Below are positions 33,981 to 42,090 of a stretch of 64,000 bases of DNA, one piece after another. This DNA is from Aeromicrobium sp. A1-2 (GTDB lineage: Bacteria; Actinomycetota; Actinomycetes; Propionibacteriales; Nocardioidaceae). The translations under genes and the position numbers were made by a program. Positions within the stretch are counted from its first letter, which is position 1; each line of letters starts with the position of its first letter. The notes beneath the pieces were generated by a model. That model did no database searches and was not told the DNA's origin. It saw nothing but the letters and a program-made list of their open reading frames with translations. Where the stretch lies: positions 3,224,001 through 3,288,000 of the forward strand of contig NZ_CP027482.1 of assembly GCF_003443875.1 (NCBI RefSeq). Direction: 5' to 3'.

Positions 33981-35453
33981 TCAGGACTCCAGCGCCTCGG
34001 CGGCCTTGGCGATGTTCTTCTGCATCGAGCCGAAAATGATGCCGTGGAACGGGTAGATCGACCACCAGTAGAGGTGCCCGAAGAGCCCTCGGGGGTGGAA
34101 CAGGGCGCGGTGATGGAATGTCGTCGTGCCCCCGTCGGTGGACCCGACCTCGAGCTCGAGCCAGGCCAGTCCCGGCAGCTTCATCTCCGCACGGAGGCGC
34201 AGGAATGACTGGTCGTCGGTCTCCTCGACCCGCCAGAAATCCAGGGCGTCGCCGACCCGGAGATCCTTGGCATTGCGGCGTCCGCGACGCAGGCCAGGGC
34301 CTCCGACGGCGCGGTCAAGGATGCCGCGCACCCACCAGGCGAGCGCCCAGGAGTACCAGCCGTTCTTGCCGCCGATGCCCTCGATGATGGCCCAGAGATG
34401 CTCGGGACTGGCGTTGACCTCGCGGGTCCGTTCGTCCTCGTACAGCGAGCCACCGGCCCAGTCCGGATCGGTCGGCAGCCCCTCGGACGGTGCTCCGGCA
34501 GTTGATGCGGATGACCAGCGGGTGGGCACGTCGAGGTTCTGGATCTTGGTCAGCGCCAGCTGGACCGCCCGATCGAAGCCGATCAGCCCATCGGCTGGAT
34601 CCGGGACGTACTCCTTGATGTCGGTCTCGGCGGCGACCACGGTGTTCTTGAGCGACTCGACCAGCGGACGGGCCAGGCTCGCCGGCACGGGTGTGATGAG
34701 CCCGACCCAGTGGCTCGACAGTCCGGGCGACAGGATCGGAACCGGCAGCACGCGGCGCTTGGCCAGTCCGGCGACCGCGGCATAGCGCTGCATCATCTCG
34801 AAGTACGTCAGCACGTCGGGACCGCCGATGTCGAAGCGCCGGTTGACGTCGTCGGGCAATGTCGCGGAACCGACGAGATAGCGCAGGACATCTCGGATCG
34901 CGATGGGCTGGATCTTGGTGTGCACCCACTTCGGAGTCACCATGACCGGCAGTCGCTCGGTCAGGTAGCGGAGCATCTCGAACGACGCCGAGCCCGATCC
35001 GATCACGACGCCGGCCTGGAGCACCGCCGTCGGTACGCCGGAGTCGAGCAGGATGTCACCGACCTCCTCGCGGGAGCGCAGGTGTTCCGACAGGTCCTCG
35101 CTCGAGGGATTCATGCCACCCAGGTAGACGATGCGGCGCACCCCGGCGCGCTTGGCCTCGGCGGCGAATGTCTCGGCCATCTTCTTCTCGGTCTCGCCGA
35201 AGTCGTGTCCGGTGCCGATCGAGTGCAGCAGGTAGTAGAGGACGTCGACGTCCTTCATCGCGCTGGCCACACCTTCGGCGTCGGACGCGTCGCCGACCGC
35301 GATCTCGACGTCGTCGGCCCAGTCCCGGGCCCGGGCCTTGCGCTCGTCGCGGACCAGGACGCGCACGTCGTGGCCCGCCTCGAGAAGCTGTGGCACGAGT
35401 CGGCCGCCGACGTAGCCGGTCGCTCCGGTGACGAGACTGCGTGGAGAGGTCAT
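33981..35453 (-). CDS. NAD(P)-binding SDR fused to DUF2867 domain
   Basis: A 490-residue fusion. The N-terminal 300 residues are an atypical SDR/NmrA-like reductase with the cofactor motif VTGATGYVGGRL at residues 8-19 and an Arg after strand 2 (VRDERKAR), favouring NADP. The C-terminal 150 residues match DUF2867 (SPEHLWAIIEGIGGKNGWYS, then HPRGLFGHLYWWSIYPFH), a START-like fold. Such proteins are common in actinobacteria; substrate unknown. Monocistronic, on the minus strand. Confidence 0.9.
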   Translation of the reverse strand: MTSPRSLVTGATGYVGGRLVPQLLEAGHDVRVLVRDERKARARDWADDVEIAVGDASDAEGVASAMKDVDVLYYLLHSIGTGHDFGETEKKMAETFAAEAKRAGVRRIVYLGGMNPSSEDLSEHLRSREEVGDILLDSGVPTAVLQAGVVIGSGSASFEMLRYLTERLPVMVTPKWVHTKIQPIAIRDVLRYLVGSATLPDDVNRRFDIGGPDVLTYFEMMQRYAAVAGLAKRRVLPVPILSPGLSSHWVGLITPVPASLARPLVESLKNTVVAAETDIKEYVPDPADGLIGFDRAVQLALTKIQNLDVPTRWSSASTAGAPSEGLPTDPDWAGGSLYEDERTREVNASPEHLWAIIEGIGGKNGWYSWALAWWVRGILDRAVGGPGLRRGRRNAKDLRVGDALDFWRVEETDDQSFLRLRAEMKLPGLAWLELEVGSTDGGTTTFHHRALFHPRGLFGHLYWWSIYPFHGIIFGSMQKNIAKAAEALES

Positions 35454-35496
35454 GTGTCCAGTGTTGGCGTTTCGGGGGTCACGCGCACGCCGAGCG

Positions 35497-35817
35497 TCAC
35501 GTGAGAAGCCGCACTCCGAGGTCTTGATAGGCGAAACAGTTGGGGAAGGCGTGCGGTGTCATGGGGCGGCCGGTCGGCGTGGTGGACCCGGGGTCGGCCG
35601 GGATGTCCGGGCACTGGCGCGCGTACCAGTCGTTGCGCAGGACAAACCGATCGTCGACCACGGTGCCGAGGTAGCTTCCCTCGCGGTCGACCGCGTCGTG
35701 GTCGTCCCACGGGAACCAGCCGATCCAGTGGCCATGCAGGTCAAAGACGTGCGGGTCGGTCCACGTGCGTCTGAACGCGATGGGCTCGCCCCCCATGTCA
35801 AACAGGTAGACGCTCAT
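35497..35817 (-). CDS. Small 4-fold beta-flower-type protein
   Basis: A 106-residue protein made of short aromatic strands: VYLFDMGGEPIAFRR, VFDLHGHWIGWFPWDD and YLGTVVDDRFVLRND. This repeated W/G pattern fits small proteins annotated as 4-fold beta flower; recognition is from memory. Start at ATG 35817 with AAGGA about 10 nt upstream; the frame is open further but unlike a protein. No function known. It lies between an SDR-DUF2867 gene and an OsmC gene. Confidence 0.7.
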   Translation of the reverse strand: MSVYLFDMGGEPIAFRRTWTDPHVFDLHGHWIGWFPWDDHDAVDREGSYLGTVVDDRFVLRNDWYARQCPDIPADPGSTTPTGRPMTPHAFPNCFAYQDLGVRLLT

Positions 35818-36005
35818 CCGAGACTGTCCTTCCGGTGCTTCTGTTCCGACGGTACGTTCGCCCGCCGACATTCGTGGACATTCAGCCCGCGACAGGCGGA
35901 AATGACTCGGAAGGATCAGATCGGCTAGTCCGGTCGGGCTCGTCTCCACCACTCGATCAACCGTGTGTGGCCCGTCTGCGTGACGCATCGCGCTAGCGTC
36001 TGATC

Positions 36006-36428
36006 ATGACGAATGACACCGAACGCTCCGTCGAGCTGGTCCGCACGGGCAAGGCGCGGTTCCGGGCCACCAACGTGCGTGGGGGGACCCTTGACTTCGG
36101 CGAGGGCGACGACACGGACTTCACCCCGGTCGAGCTGCTGCTCGTGGCGATCGCCGGCTGCAGCGCGATCGACGTCGACCACCTCGTCGGCAAACGGGTC
36201 GCCCCGGACTCCTTCTCGGTCGGGGTGCGGGCCGACAAGATCCGCGACGACCTCGGCAACCGGCTGACCGACATCCGGCTCGCCTTCGAGGCCGCGTTCC
36301 CCGAGGGGCCGGACGGCGATCAGGCGCGAGAGCGGATGCCAGCATCCGTGGCGCTGTCGCACGACCGGCTGTGCACTGTCGCGCGCACCGTCATCGTGGG
36401 CACCGAGGTCGAGGCGATCGTCGGGTAG
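36006..36428 (+). CDS. OsmC/Ohr-family peroxiredoxin-like protein
   Basis: A 140-residue OsmC-fold protein: DTDFTPVELLLVAIAGCSAID carries the first redox cysteine, and HDRLCTVARTV the second, the pair that reduces organic hydroperoxides in this family. The second motif is shorter than the usual SCPV form of Ohr, so it is OsmC-like rather than a classical Ohr. TAGCGT ends 6 nt before the ATG (leaderless). Probably oxidative-stress defence. Confidence 0.88.
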   Translation: MTNDTERSVELVRTGKARFRATNVRGGTLDFGEGDDTDFTPVELLLVAIAGCSAIDVDHLVGKRVAPDSFSVGVRADKIRDDLGNRLTDIRLAFEAAFPEGPDGDQARERMPASVALSHDRLCTVARTVIVGTEVEAIVG

Positions 36429-36443
36429 GACCGGGCTCCGGCG

Positions 36444-36914
36444 TCAGGACGTGCCGTCGAAAGCGTCCTGCAGGTCCTGGATGCTGAGCCGAGTCATCTG
36501 CAGCATCGCGGCCTGGGCCCGGCCGGCGGCCTCCCGATCGGGATCGCCGAGCAGGCGGGGCAGGGCCGTCGGGATGACCTGCCACGAGAGCCCGAAGGCA
36601 TCGGTCAGCCAGCCGCACGGACCCTGCTTGCCGCCTCCGGCGAGGAGTGCCTCGGAGATCGAGTCGACCTCGTGCTGCGTCTCGACGCTGACCGACAGGG
36701 AGAACGCCTCGGTCAGGGTGTGGTGTGGACCGCCGTTCATGAGCGTGAGGGCCTGACCCTGCAGGCGGATCGTCGCGAGGAACAACGAGCCGTCCGGCAA
36801 CCGCTGCTCATCGAGCAGCTCGGTCGTGTCGAAAACCGCGAGATAGCGCTGGATCGCGGCGTCGGCATTGTCGACGAACCACAGGAACGGGGTGACGGTG
36901 ACGTGGCTGCTCAT
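36444..36914 (-). CDS. VOC/PhnB-type protein (3-demethylubiquinone methyltransferase-like fold)
   Basis: A 156-residue protein of the PhnB-like glyoxalase group: VTPFLWFVDNADAAIQRYLAVF at the start, LTLMNGGPHHTLTEAFSLSV, and GPCGWLTDAFGLSWQVIP at the end, the usual signature of PF06983. These proteins lack methyltransferase motifs despite the historical name. It is convergent with the OsmC gene, their stops 16 bp apart. Function unknown. Confidence 0.88.
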   Translation of the reverse strand: MSSHVTVTPFLWFVDNADAAIQRYLAVFDTTELLDEQRLPDGSLFLATIRLQGQALTLMNGGPHHTLTEAFSLSVSVETQHEVDSISEALLAGGGKQGPCGWLTDAFGLSWQVIPTALPRLLGDPDREAAGRAQAAMLQMTRLSIQDLQDAFDGTS

Positions 36915-36992
36915 GCGCCTGCTCCTTCTGCCGGTACGTATCGGTACTTCTCCGGGGTTGCGAGATGTGCGTCGAGCGGGCCTCGCCGGCGG

Positions 36993-37850
36993 TCAGTGCA
37001 GGCGGAGTTCGGGGTTGTGCGGGCCCTTGGGCTCGACCCAGAAGTCCAGCGCCAGGTCTGCTTCAGTGCCACCGTTGAGATAGATCGAGAAGTCCGTGAC
37101 GCCGGCATCCTCGAGGATGTCGTCGTCGATCAGGAACTGGCCGGTGAAGTCCCGGCTCGACCGGTTGAGGATCTCGTAGGCCGCGTCGGCCATGATCTCC
37201 GGCGTGCGCGAGTGGCTCGCCAGCCCGGCACCGACGACGTTGCGCACGGCCGCGGTGTCGATCGCGGTGCGCGGCCACAGCGCGTTTGCGGCGATGCCGA
37301 ACTCGCGCAGCTCCTCGCTGAGGCCCAGCGTCACCAGGCTCATGCCGAACTTCGCGATCGTGTACGCCGTGCTGGTCGCGAACCACTTGGGATCCAGGGT
37401 GATCGGCGGCGACAGCGTGAGGATGTGGGCGTTGTCGGACTTCTTCAGCCACTCGATCGATGACTTGGCCAGTAGGAACGACCCGCGAGTGTTGATGTCG
37501 TTCATCAGGTCGTACTTCTTCATCGTGACGTCCGACGTGCTGGACAGGTCGATCGCGCTCGCGTTGTTGACCACGATGTCGATGCCACCGAACGCCTCGG
37601 CGGTCTTGGCGACGGCATCGAGCACGAAGTCGTCGTCGCGCACATCGCCGACGAGGGGCAGCGCCTTGCCTCCGACCGCCTCGATCGCCGCGGCGGCGGT
37701 GTAGATCGTGCCGGGGAGCTTGGGGTGCGGCTCGGTGGTCTTGGCCAGGAGCGCCACGTTGGCGCCGTCCTTGGCGGCGCGGACCGCGATCGCTTCGCCG
37801 ATCCCGCGGGATCCGCCGGACATGATGATGGTCTTGCCTGCAAGTGACAT
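36993..37850 (-). CDS. Short-chain dehydrogenase (HSDL2-like)
   Basis: A 285-residue SDR with SGGSRGIG near residue 12, NNAS near 90, and a Tyr-x-x-x-Lys at YTIAK near 165. The cofactor loop insert KTTEPHPKLPGTIYTAAAAIE and the phrase DFWVEPKG at the end are typical of hydroxysteroid-dehydrogenase-like protein 2 relatives. In place of the usual serine the sequence reads LTLSPPITLDPKWF, also family-typical. ATG 37850 is preferred; a GTG six bases upstream is possible. Likely reduces or oxidises a lipid alcohol. Confidence 0.9.
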   Translation of the reverse strand: MSLAGKTIIMSGGSRGIGEAIAVRAAKDGANVALLAKTTEPHPKLPGTIYTAAAAIEAVGGKALPLVGDVRDDDFVLDAVAKTAEAFGGIDIVVNNASAIDLSSTSDVTMKKYDLMNDINTRGSFLLAKSSIEWLKKSDNAHILTLSPPITLDPKWFATSTAYTIAKFGMSLVTLGLSEELREFGIAANALWPRTAIDTAAVRNVVGAGLASHSRTPEIMADAAYEILNRSSRDFTGQFLIDDDILEDAGVTDFSIYLNGGTEADLALDFWVEPKGPHNPELRLH

Positions 37851-37859
37851 GGCCACACC

Positions 37860-38957
37860 CTAGAGGTTGTCGCGGTGCGCCGAAACGGTGAATCGGTGCT
37901 CGGGGGTCGTTGTACCCGCCACGAGGTCGGCGATCATGGCCCCGACCAGCGGCACGAACTTGAAGCCATGCCCGGAGAATCCAGTGGCCACCGTGAGTCG
38001 GCCGATGCGGTCGATGACGAAGTCGTCCTCGGCGAGCCCGCCGTACAGGCACGTGCCCGCAGCCAGGCTGCTCGGCACGACGCCGGGCACCCAGTCCGTG
38101 ACGTAGGCGCGCAGGTCGTCGATCTCCGCGGCGACGACGGGAACGTCATGGCGGTCCGGATCCACGACCACGCCGCCACCGTGGAAGCCCACCTTGATGC
38201 CGTGGGGGGACGGCAGCCCATAGGCCTCCGGCACCGCGCGCCCGTCCGCTCCGACACGGCGGTGGATGAACGTCGGCCAGGTGGCGCGGGGATCGACTGC
38301 TGCGAAGTGCGCGGGCTGCACCTGGGTCGCGACGTCGTCGGGAAGATCGGCAAGCCGGTGGCTCCACACGCCAGCGGCGAGCACGACGTGGTCGGCGTTG
38401 AGCACGCCGTCGCCGGTTACGACGCGCATGCCGCCCGCGGTCTCCTCGACCGCCGTGACCCGGGTGCGCGGACGCAGCTCGGCGCCATGCTCGGCGGCCC
38501 CCCGCTGCAGGATGCTCAGTGTGTTGTCGGGGTGCGCGACACCCCCGTCGGGCTGGAACAGCACCGTGTCGTCGAATCTCAGGCCGGGCCACCGTCGGGC
38601 TGCGTCACTCGGTGTCAGGAGCTCGTGGGCCACGTCCTCGGCCTCAAGTGCCGCGACGAACGGTTCGAGCAGCCAGCGTGGACCGTGGTCGACGCTCCCG
38701 GTCCGGCGGAACACCTCGAGGTCGGTGCCGTCCTGCAGCCGGTCCCACAGCGGCCGTGCCCGCATGGCAAGGCGGACGTAGAACCGGTCGTCGTAGACCA
38801 GACGCACGATGCGCGAGCTTCCGTGGGAGCTTCCGCGCGCGTGCAGCAGGTCGTGCTGCTCGAGAACCGTCACGGCGTGACCACGCCGCGCCAGCTCGTG
38901 GGCGGCGCTGGACCCCATCGCGCCGGCGCCGACCACCAGCACGCTGGGCAGTGACAT
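37860..38957 (-). CDS. FAD-dependent oxidoreductase, monomeric sarcosine oxidase/MTOX-like
   Basis: A 365-residue flavoenzyme. GAGAMGSS near residue 10 binds FAD; GSSHGSSRIVRLVY is the family block; and Cys303 in GTCLYGGLAEDDFVID aligns with the cysteine carrying covalent FAD in monomeric sarcosine oxidase. GFSGHGFKFVP near the end completes the flavin site. It would oxidise an N-methyl amino acid or secondary amine with O2. AGAGGA six nt before ATG 38957 sets the start. The SDR gene follows after 9 bp. Confidence 0.9.
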   Translation of the reverse strand: MSLPSVLVVGAGAMGSSAAHELARRGHAVTVLEQHDLLHARGSSHGSSRIVRLVYDDRFYVRLAMRARPLWDRLQDGTDLEVFRRTGSVDHGPRWLLEPFVAALEAEDVAHELLTPSDAARRWPGLRFDDTVLFQPDGGVAHPDNTLSILQRGAAEHGAELRPRTRVTAVEETAGGMRVVTGDGVLNADHVVLAAGVWSHRLADLPDDVATQVQPAHFAAVDPRATWPTFIHRRVGADGRAVPEAYGLPSPHGIKVGFHGGGVVVDPDRHDVPVVAAEIDDLRAYVTDWVPGVVPSSLAAGTCLYGGLAEDDFVIDRIGRLTVATGFSGHGFKFVPLVGAMIADLVAGTTTPEHRFTVSAHRDNL

Positions 38958-38982
38958 GCGGGATCCTCTCGGCCTGGCGTGT

Positions 38983-39030
38983 GTCGATCGTGCCGCGGCC
39001 GTCACCTACGGTCAATACCGACGGCAGGTG
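38983..39030. repeat. 48-bp repeat, copy A
   Basis: Matches 39696-39743 at 40 of 48 positions, all eight differences being transitions. Holds the small palindrome CGGT-CAAT-ACCG at 39009-39020. Lies in the divergent promoter region between the sarcosine-oxidase-like gene and the membrane protein gene at 39103. Confidence 0.75.
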
Positions 39031-39102
39031 GTCAGGCAGGTCGTCCTGGACCCGCAGGCCAGTGCGGTCCTGGGAGCCCAGTTCTGAGAGTGAGGGAGTG
39101 AC

Positions 39103-39651
39103 ATGGCGTGGATCTCAGGAGCGGGCTCGGAGCTCGAGCCCCATGACGCCCGGTCGATCCGGGTCCTCGGGATCGTCCCCCTGGGATGGACGCTCGCGGC
39201 CGTCGTCGCGCAGGTCATCCTGACGGCCGTGCTGGTCCCACGCCTGCCTGCCACCATCGAGCTCCATGTCGTCGGCGCGGTCTCCTCCGGTCCAGGCCAC
39301 TACCGGGTTGCGGTCGACGGCCTGGTCCTCACGATGTGGATCCTCTTGGCGGTGCTCGCCCTGGTCAGCGTCGGGCTCGCGCTCCTCGCCGCCGTGGGAC
39401 GGTCCACGCCGGTGACGTCGGCGGCGGCCGCCGTCGTGGCCTGTCTGATCCCCACCGGGCTGGGCCTCCTCGTGGCGAGTGTGCTGCCGCAGGTGGGGGC
39501 GAGCGCGCCGGCGGAGGTGGGCACGAGCGGTGGGGGAGGCTCGGCCTGGGCGACGGTGGGGCTCGTCGTGGGGCTCGCGCTCGGGCTGGTCAGCGTGCTG
39601 GCTCTGCCCCAGAAGGTCCGTGGAAGGAATGCCGCTCGCTCGCAGCCATGA
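39103..39651 (+). CDS. Small membrane protein, DUF1648-like
   Basis: A 182-residue protein with four hydrophobic helices (LGWTLAAVVAQVILTAVLV, LTMWILLAVLALVSVGLALL, AAAVVACLIPTGLGLLVASV and WATVGLVVGLALGLVSVLAL). The short stretch LPATIELHVVGAVSSGP after helix 1 resembles the LPxxIPxHFxxxGxxD loop of DUF1648 membrane proteins. AGGGAG precedes the ATG. Function unknown. It stands between the two copies of a 48-bp repeat. Confidence 0.75.
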   Translation: MAWISGAGSELEPHDARSIRVLGIVPLGWTLAAVVAQVILTAVLVPRLPATIELHVVGAVSSGPGHYRVAVDGLVLTMWILLAVLALVSVGLALLAAVGRSTPVTSAAAAVVACLIPTGLGLLVASVLPQVGASAPAEVGTSGGGGSAWATVGLVVGLALGLVSVLALPQKVRGRNAARSQP

Positions 39652-39695
39652 GACGTCTGCGTGGGCCCGGGGTGTCCGCCGCGCCCGGGGCGTCC

Positions 39696-39743
39696 GTCGA
39701 TCGCGCCGCGGCCATCATTTACAGTCAATACTGACGGTAAGTG
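39696..39743. repeat. 48-bp repeat, copy B
   Basis: Second copy of the element at 38983-39030. Its palindrome reads CAGT-CAAT-ACTG at 39722-39733, so both arms changed together relative to copy A. It ends 9 bp before the ATG of the hydrolase operon and probably carries its operator. Confidence 0.75.
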
Positions 39744-39752
39744 AGGAAGTTC

Positions 39753-40616
39753 ATGGCTCCAGAGGTACCAGCATGGTTCGCCGAGGCGCTCGCGCAGTCG
39801 CACGACGCGTGCGAGGTCGAGGTCGACGGAGCCCGCATCAGTTATCGCGCGTGGGGCAAGCCGGGCCTACCGGTCGCGGTCCTGGTGCACGGCGGCGCGG
39901 CCCACGCCGGCTGGTGGGACCACGTGGCACCACACCTGGCGACGGGCCACCGTGTCCTCGCGGTCGACCTGTCGGGTCACGGGGACAGTGCCCACCGCGA
40001 CCGATACACCCTCACGACGTGGGCTGACGAGATCATGGCGGTTGCCGCCGCCGAGTCAGACGAGCCGCCGGTCCTGCTCGGCCACAGCATGGGCGGATTC
40101 GTCGTGCTGACCGCCGCCCAGAAGTACGGCGCCGCGGTCCGTGGCGCGGCAGCGATCGATTCGCCGGTCCGCGAGATGTCGCCGGAGGCGCGCGCCTGGG
40201 TCGCGACCGCCAAGGAGATACCGGGCAGCAAGACGTATCCCGACCGGGCCACGATCCTGAGTCGCTTCCGCACGTTGCCGGCCGACGGCGCGGGCCTGCC
40301 GTACGTGCGTGAGCACCTCGCGGCGGGCTCGATCCGTGAGACCGAGGGCGGGTGGACGTGGAAGTTCGATCCACGTATCTTCCTGCGCTCGATGATGGAG
40401 CCTGAGGAGCTCGCCGCTGCGGCCTGCGACATCGCCCTGATCCGCGGCGAGCGCGGCATGGCCACGACCGACATCACCGACGTCGTCGCCGAGCGGCTGG
40501 GTCGGGACGTCCCCGTCACGATGATCCGCGACGCCGGCCACCACATCATGCTCGACCAGCCCATCGCGCTCATCGCGGTGCTGCAGACCCTGCTCGGCCA
40601 ATGGAGGAACCCATGA
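39753..40616 (+). CDS. Alpha/beta hydrolase
   Basis: A 287-residue hydrolase: oxyanion region VLVHGGAAHAGWWDHVAPHL near residue 47, nucleophile elbow GHSMGG near residue 110, acid in LIRGERG, and histidine in IRDAGHHIMLDQP. GAGGA precedes ATG 39753. First gene of a three-gene operon (hydrolase, enoyl-CoA hydratase-like, nitroreductase-like) with 4-bp overlaps. A role in hydrolysing an ester or acyl-CoA intermediate of a small catabolic pathway is inferred from its neighbours. Confidence 0.9.
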   Translation: MAPEVPAWFAEALAQSHDACEVEVDGARISYRAWGKPGLPVAVLVHGGAAHAGWWDHVAPHLATGHRVLAVDLSGHGDSAHRDRYTLTTWADEIMAVAAAESDEPPVLLGHSMGGFVVLTAAQKYGAAVRGAAAIDSPVREMSPEARAWVATAKEIPGSKTYPDRATILSRFRTLPADGAGLPYVREHLAAGSIRETEGGWTWKFDPRIFLRSMMEPEELAAAACDIALIRGERGMATTDITDVVAERLGRDVPVTMIRDAGHHIMLDQPIALIAVLQTLLGQWRNP

Positions 40617-41368
40617 GTGATTCCGTGCTTCTCGACACCAGCGACGGTGTCCTCACCATCACGTGGAACGAGCCCGAGCGCCTCAATGCGCTGACCGCGG
40701 AGATGCTTCACGACGCGGCCGCCGCGATCGAAGGGGTCGGCCCGGACGTTCGGCTCATCGTGGTGACCGGCACGGGGAGGGCGTTCTGCTCGGGTGCCGC
40801 TCTGGGCCCGGGGTTCGACGGGTCTGCGACGTTGGACGGCGCCAACCGGCTGGTCCGCGCCATCACCAGGACCCCCGTCCCGGTGCTCAGCGCGGTCAAC
40901 GGCATCGCAGCGGGCGTCGGCTGCTCGATCGCGATCGCCGCAGACATCACGCTGGCCAAGAGCTCGGCGTACTTCCTGCTGGCGTTCATCAACATCGGGC
41001 TGATGCCCGATGGCGGCGCGACCGAGCTCGTCGCGGCGTCGATCGGCCGGGCCCGCGCCAACCAGATGGCGATGTTGGGCGAGCGGTTGGCCGCCGATAC
41101 CGCCGCCGAGATCGGCCTGATCCACAAGTCGGTCGACACCGAGGAGTACGACGCGGAGCTCGCCGCACTCGTCACCAAGCTGGGCCACGGCCCCACCGTC
41201 GCGCTCGGCCAGACCAAGGCGGCGATCGCGGCGACCACCTTGACCCACCTCGATGCCGCGCTGGACCGCGAGCGGGAGAGCCAGATCGGGCTGTTCGACA
41301 CGGCGGACGCGGCCGAGGGTGGCACGGCCTTCGTCGAGAAGCGCAAGCCGGAGTTCACCGGACGATGA
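40613..41368 (+). CDS. Enoyl-CoA hydratase/isomerase family protein
   Basis: A 251-residue crotonase-fold protein: SGAALGPG-type oxyanion region (FCSGAALGPGF) near residue 60, NGIAAGVGCSIAIAADI near 100, and FINIGLMPDGGATELV near 130. The usual second glutamate is replaced by Asp in PDGG, as in isomerase or PaaG-like members, so simple hydratase activity is uncertain. ATG 40613 overlaps the hydrolase stop (ATGA) and has GGAGG five nt upstream; it also overlaps the nitroreductase start. Middle gene of the operon. Confidence 0.9.
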   Translation: MSDSVLLDTSDGVLTITWNEPERLNALTAEMLHDAAAAIEGVGPDVRLIVVTGTGRAFCSGAALGPGFDGSATLDGANRLVRAITRTPVPVLSAVNGIAAGVGCSIAIAADITLAKSSAYFLLAFINIGLMPDGGATELVAASIGRARANQMAMLGERLAADTAAEIGLIHKSVDTEEYDAELAALVTKLGHGPTVALGQTKAAIAATTLTHLDAALDRERESQIGLFDTADAAEGGTAFVEKRKPEFTGR

Positions 41369-42075
41369 GCGAGGACACGATGAGCGAGGACACGATGAGC
41401 GACTTCGAGGTCGTGGACCGGGTCCTGACCGCACGACGCAGCTGCCGGGGATTCCTTCCCGACGAGGTGTCGCGCGATGTCACCGAACGGCTGCTGTCTG
41501 CTGCCCAGCACACCGCGTCGTGGTGCAACACCCAGCCGTGGCAGGTCCACATCGTGTCGGGCGAGGCCAAGGAGGCGCTGTCGAAGGCCGCAGTCGAGAA
41601 CGTCCTCGCGACGCTCGGGCAGCCCGCCCCATCTGACTTCCCCTTCCCCGCGGCCTACACCGGCGTCTACGACGTGCGTCGCAAGGAGGTCGGCTGGCAG
41701 CTCTACGAGGCGGTCGGCGTCGTCCGCGGTGACCGTGACGGATCCGCGATGCAGATGCTCCGCAACTTCGAGTTCTTCGGAGCTCCGCACATCGCGATCA
41801 TCACGACCGCCGCGGACCTGGGTGTCTACGGGGCGATCGACTGCGGTCTCTACGTCAACTCGTTCATGCTCGCCGCCGAGGCATGGGGCCTCGGCACGTG
41901 CGCCCAGGCCGCGATGGGGCAGGTCGCGCCGGCGATCCGCGAGCAGCTGGCCCTGCCGGACGACCGGCTGGTCGTCTGCGGGATCGCGTTCGGCCACCCC
42001 GATCCCGACCACCCGACGGCGCAGTTCACGTCGACCCGGGCCGCGATCACGGACGCCGTCACCTTCGTCGACTGA
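41365..42075 (+). CDS. Nitroreductase-family FMN oxidoreductase
   Basis: A 236-residue nitroreductase: VLTARRSCRGFLPDEV at the start (FMN phosphate binding), SWCNTQPWQVHIVSG, and GLGTCAQAAMG near residue 185. It would reduce nitro, quinone or enone groups with NAD(P)H and FMN. The N-terminus is peculiar: the 15-bp unit ATGAGCGAGGACACG is repeated, giving in-frame ATGs at 41365, 41380 and 41395 and a duplicated MSEDT. The first ATG overlaps the upstream stop by 4 bp. Last gene of the operon. Confidence 0.92.
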   Translation: MSEDTMSEDTMSDFEVVDRVLTARRSCRGFLPDEVSRDVTERLLSAAQHTASWCNTQPWQVHIVSGEAKEALSKAAVENVLATLGQPAPSDFPFPAAYTGVYDVRRKEVGWQLYEAVGVVRGDRDGSAMQMLRNFEFFGAPHIAIITTAADLGVYGAIDCGLYVNSFMLAAEAWGLGTCAQAAMGQVAPAIREQLALPDDRLVVCGIAFGHPDPDHPTAQFTSTRAAITDAVTFVD

Positions 42076-42090
42076 CCGCGCAGCCGGACT

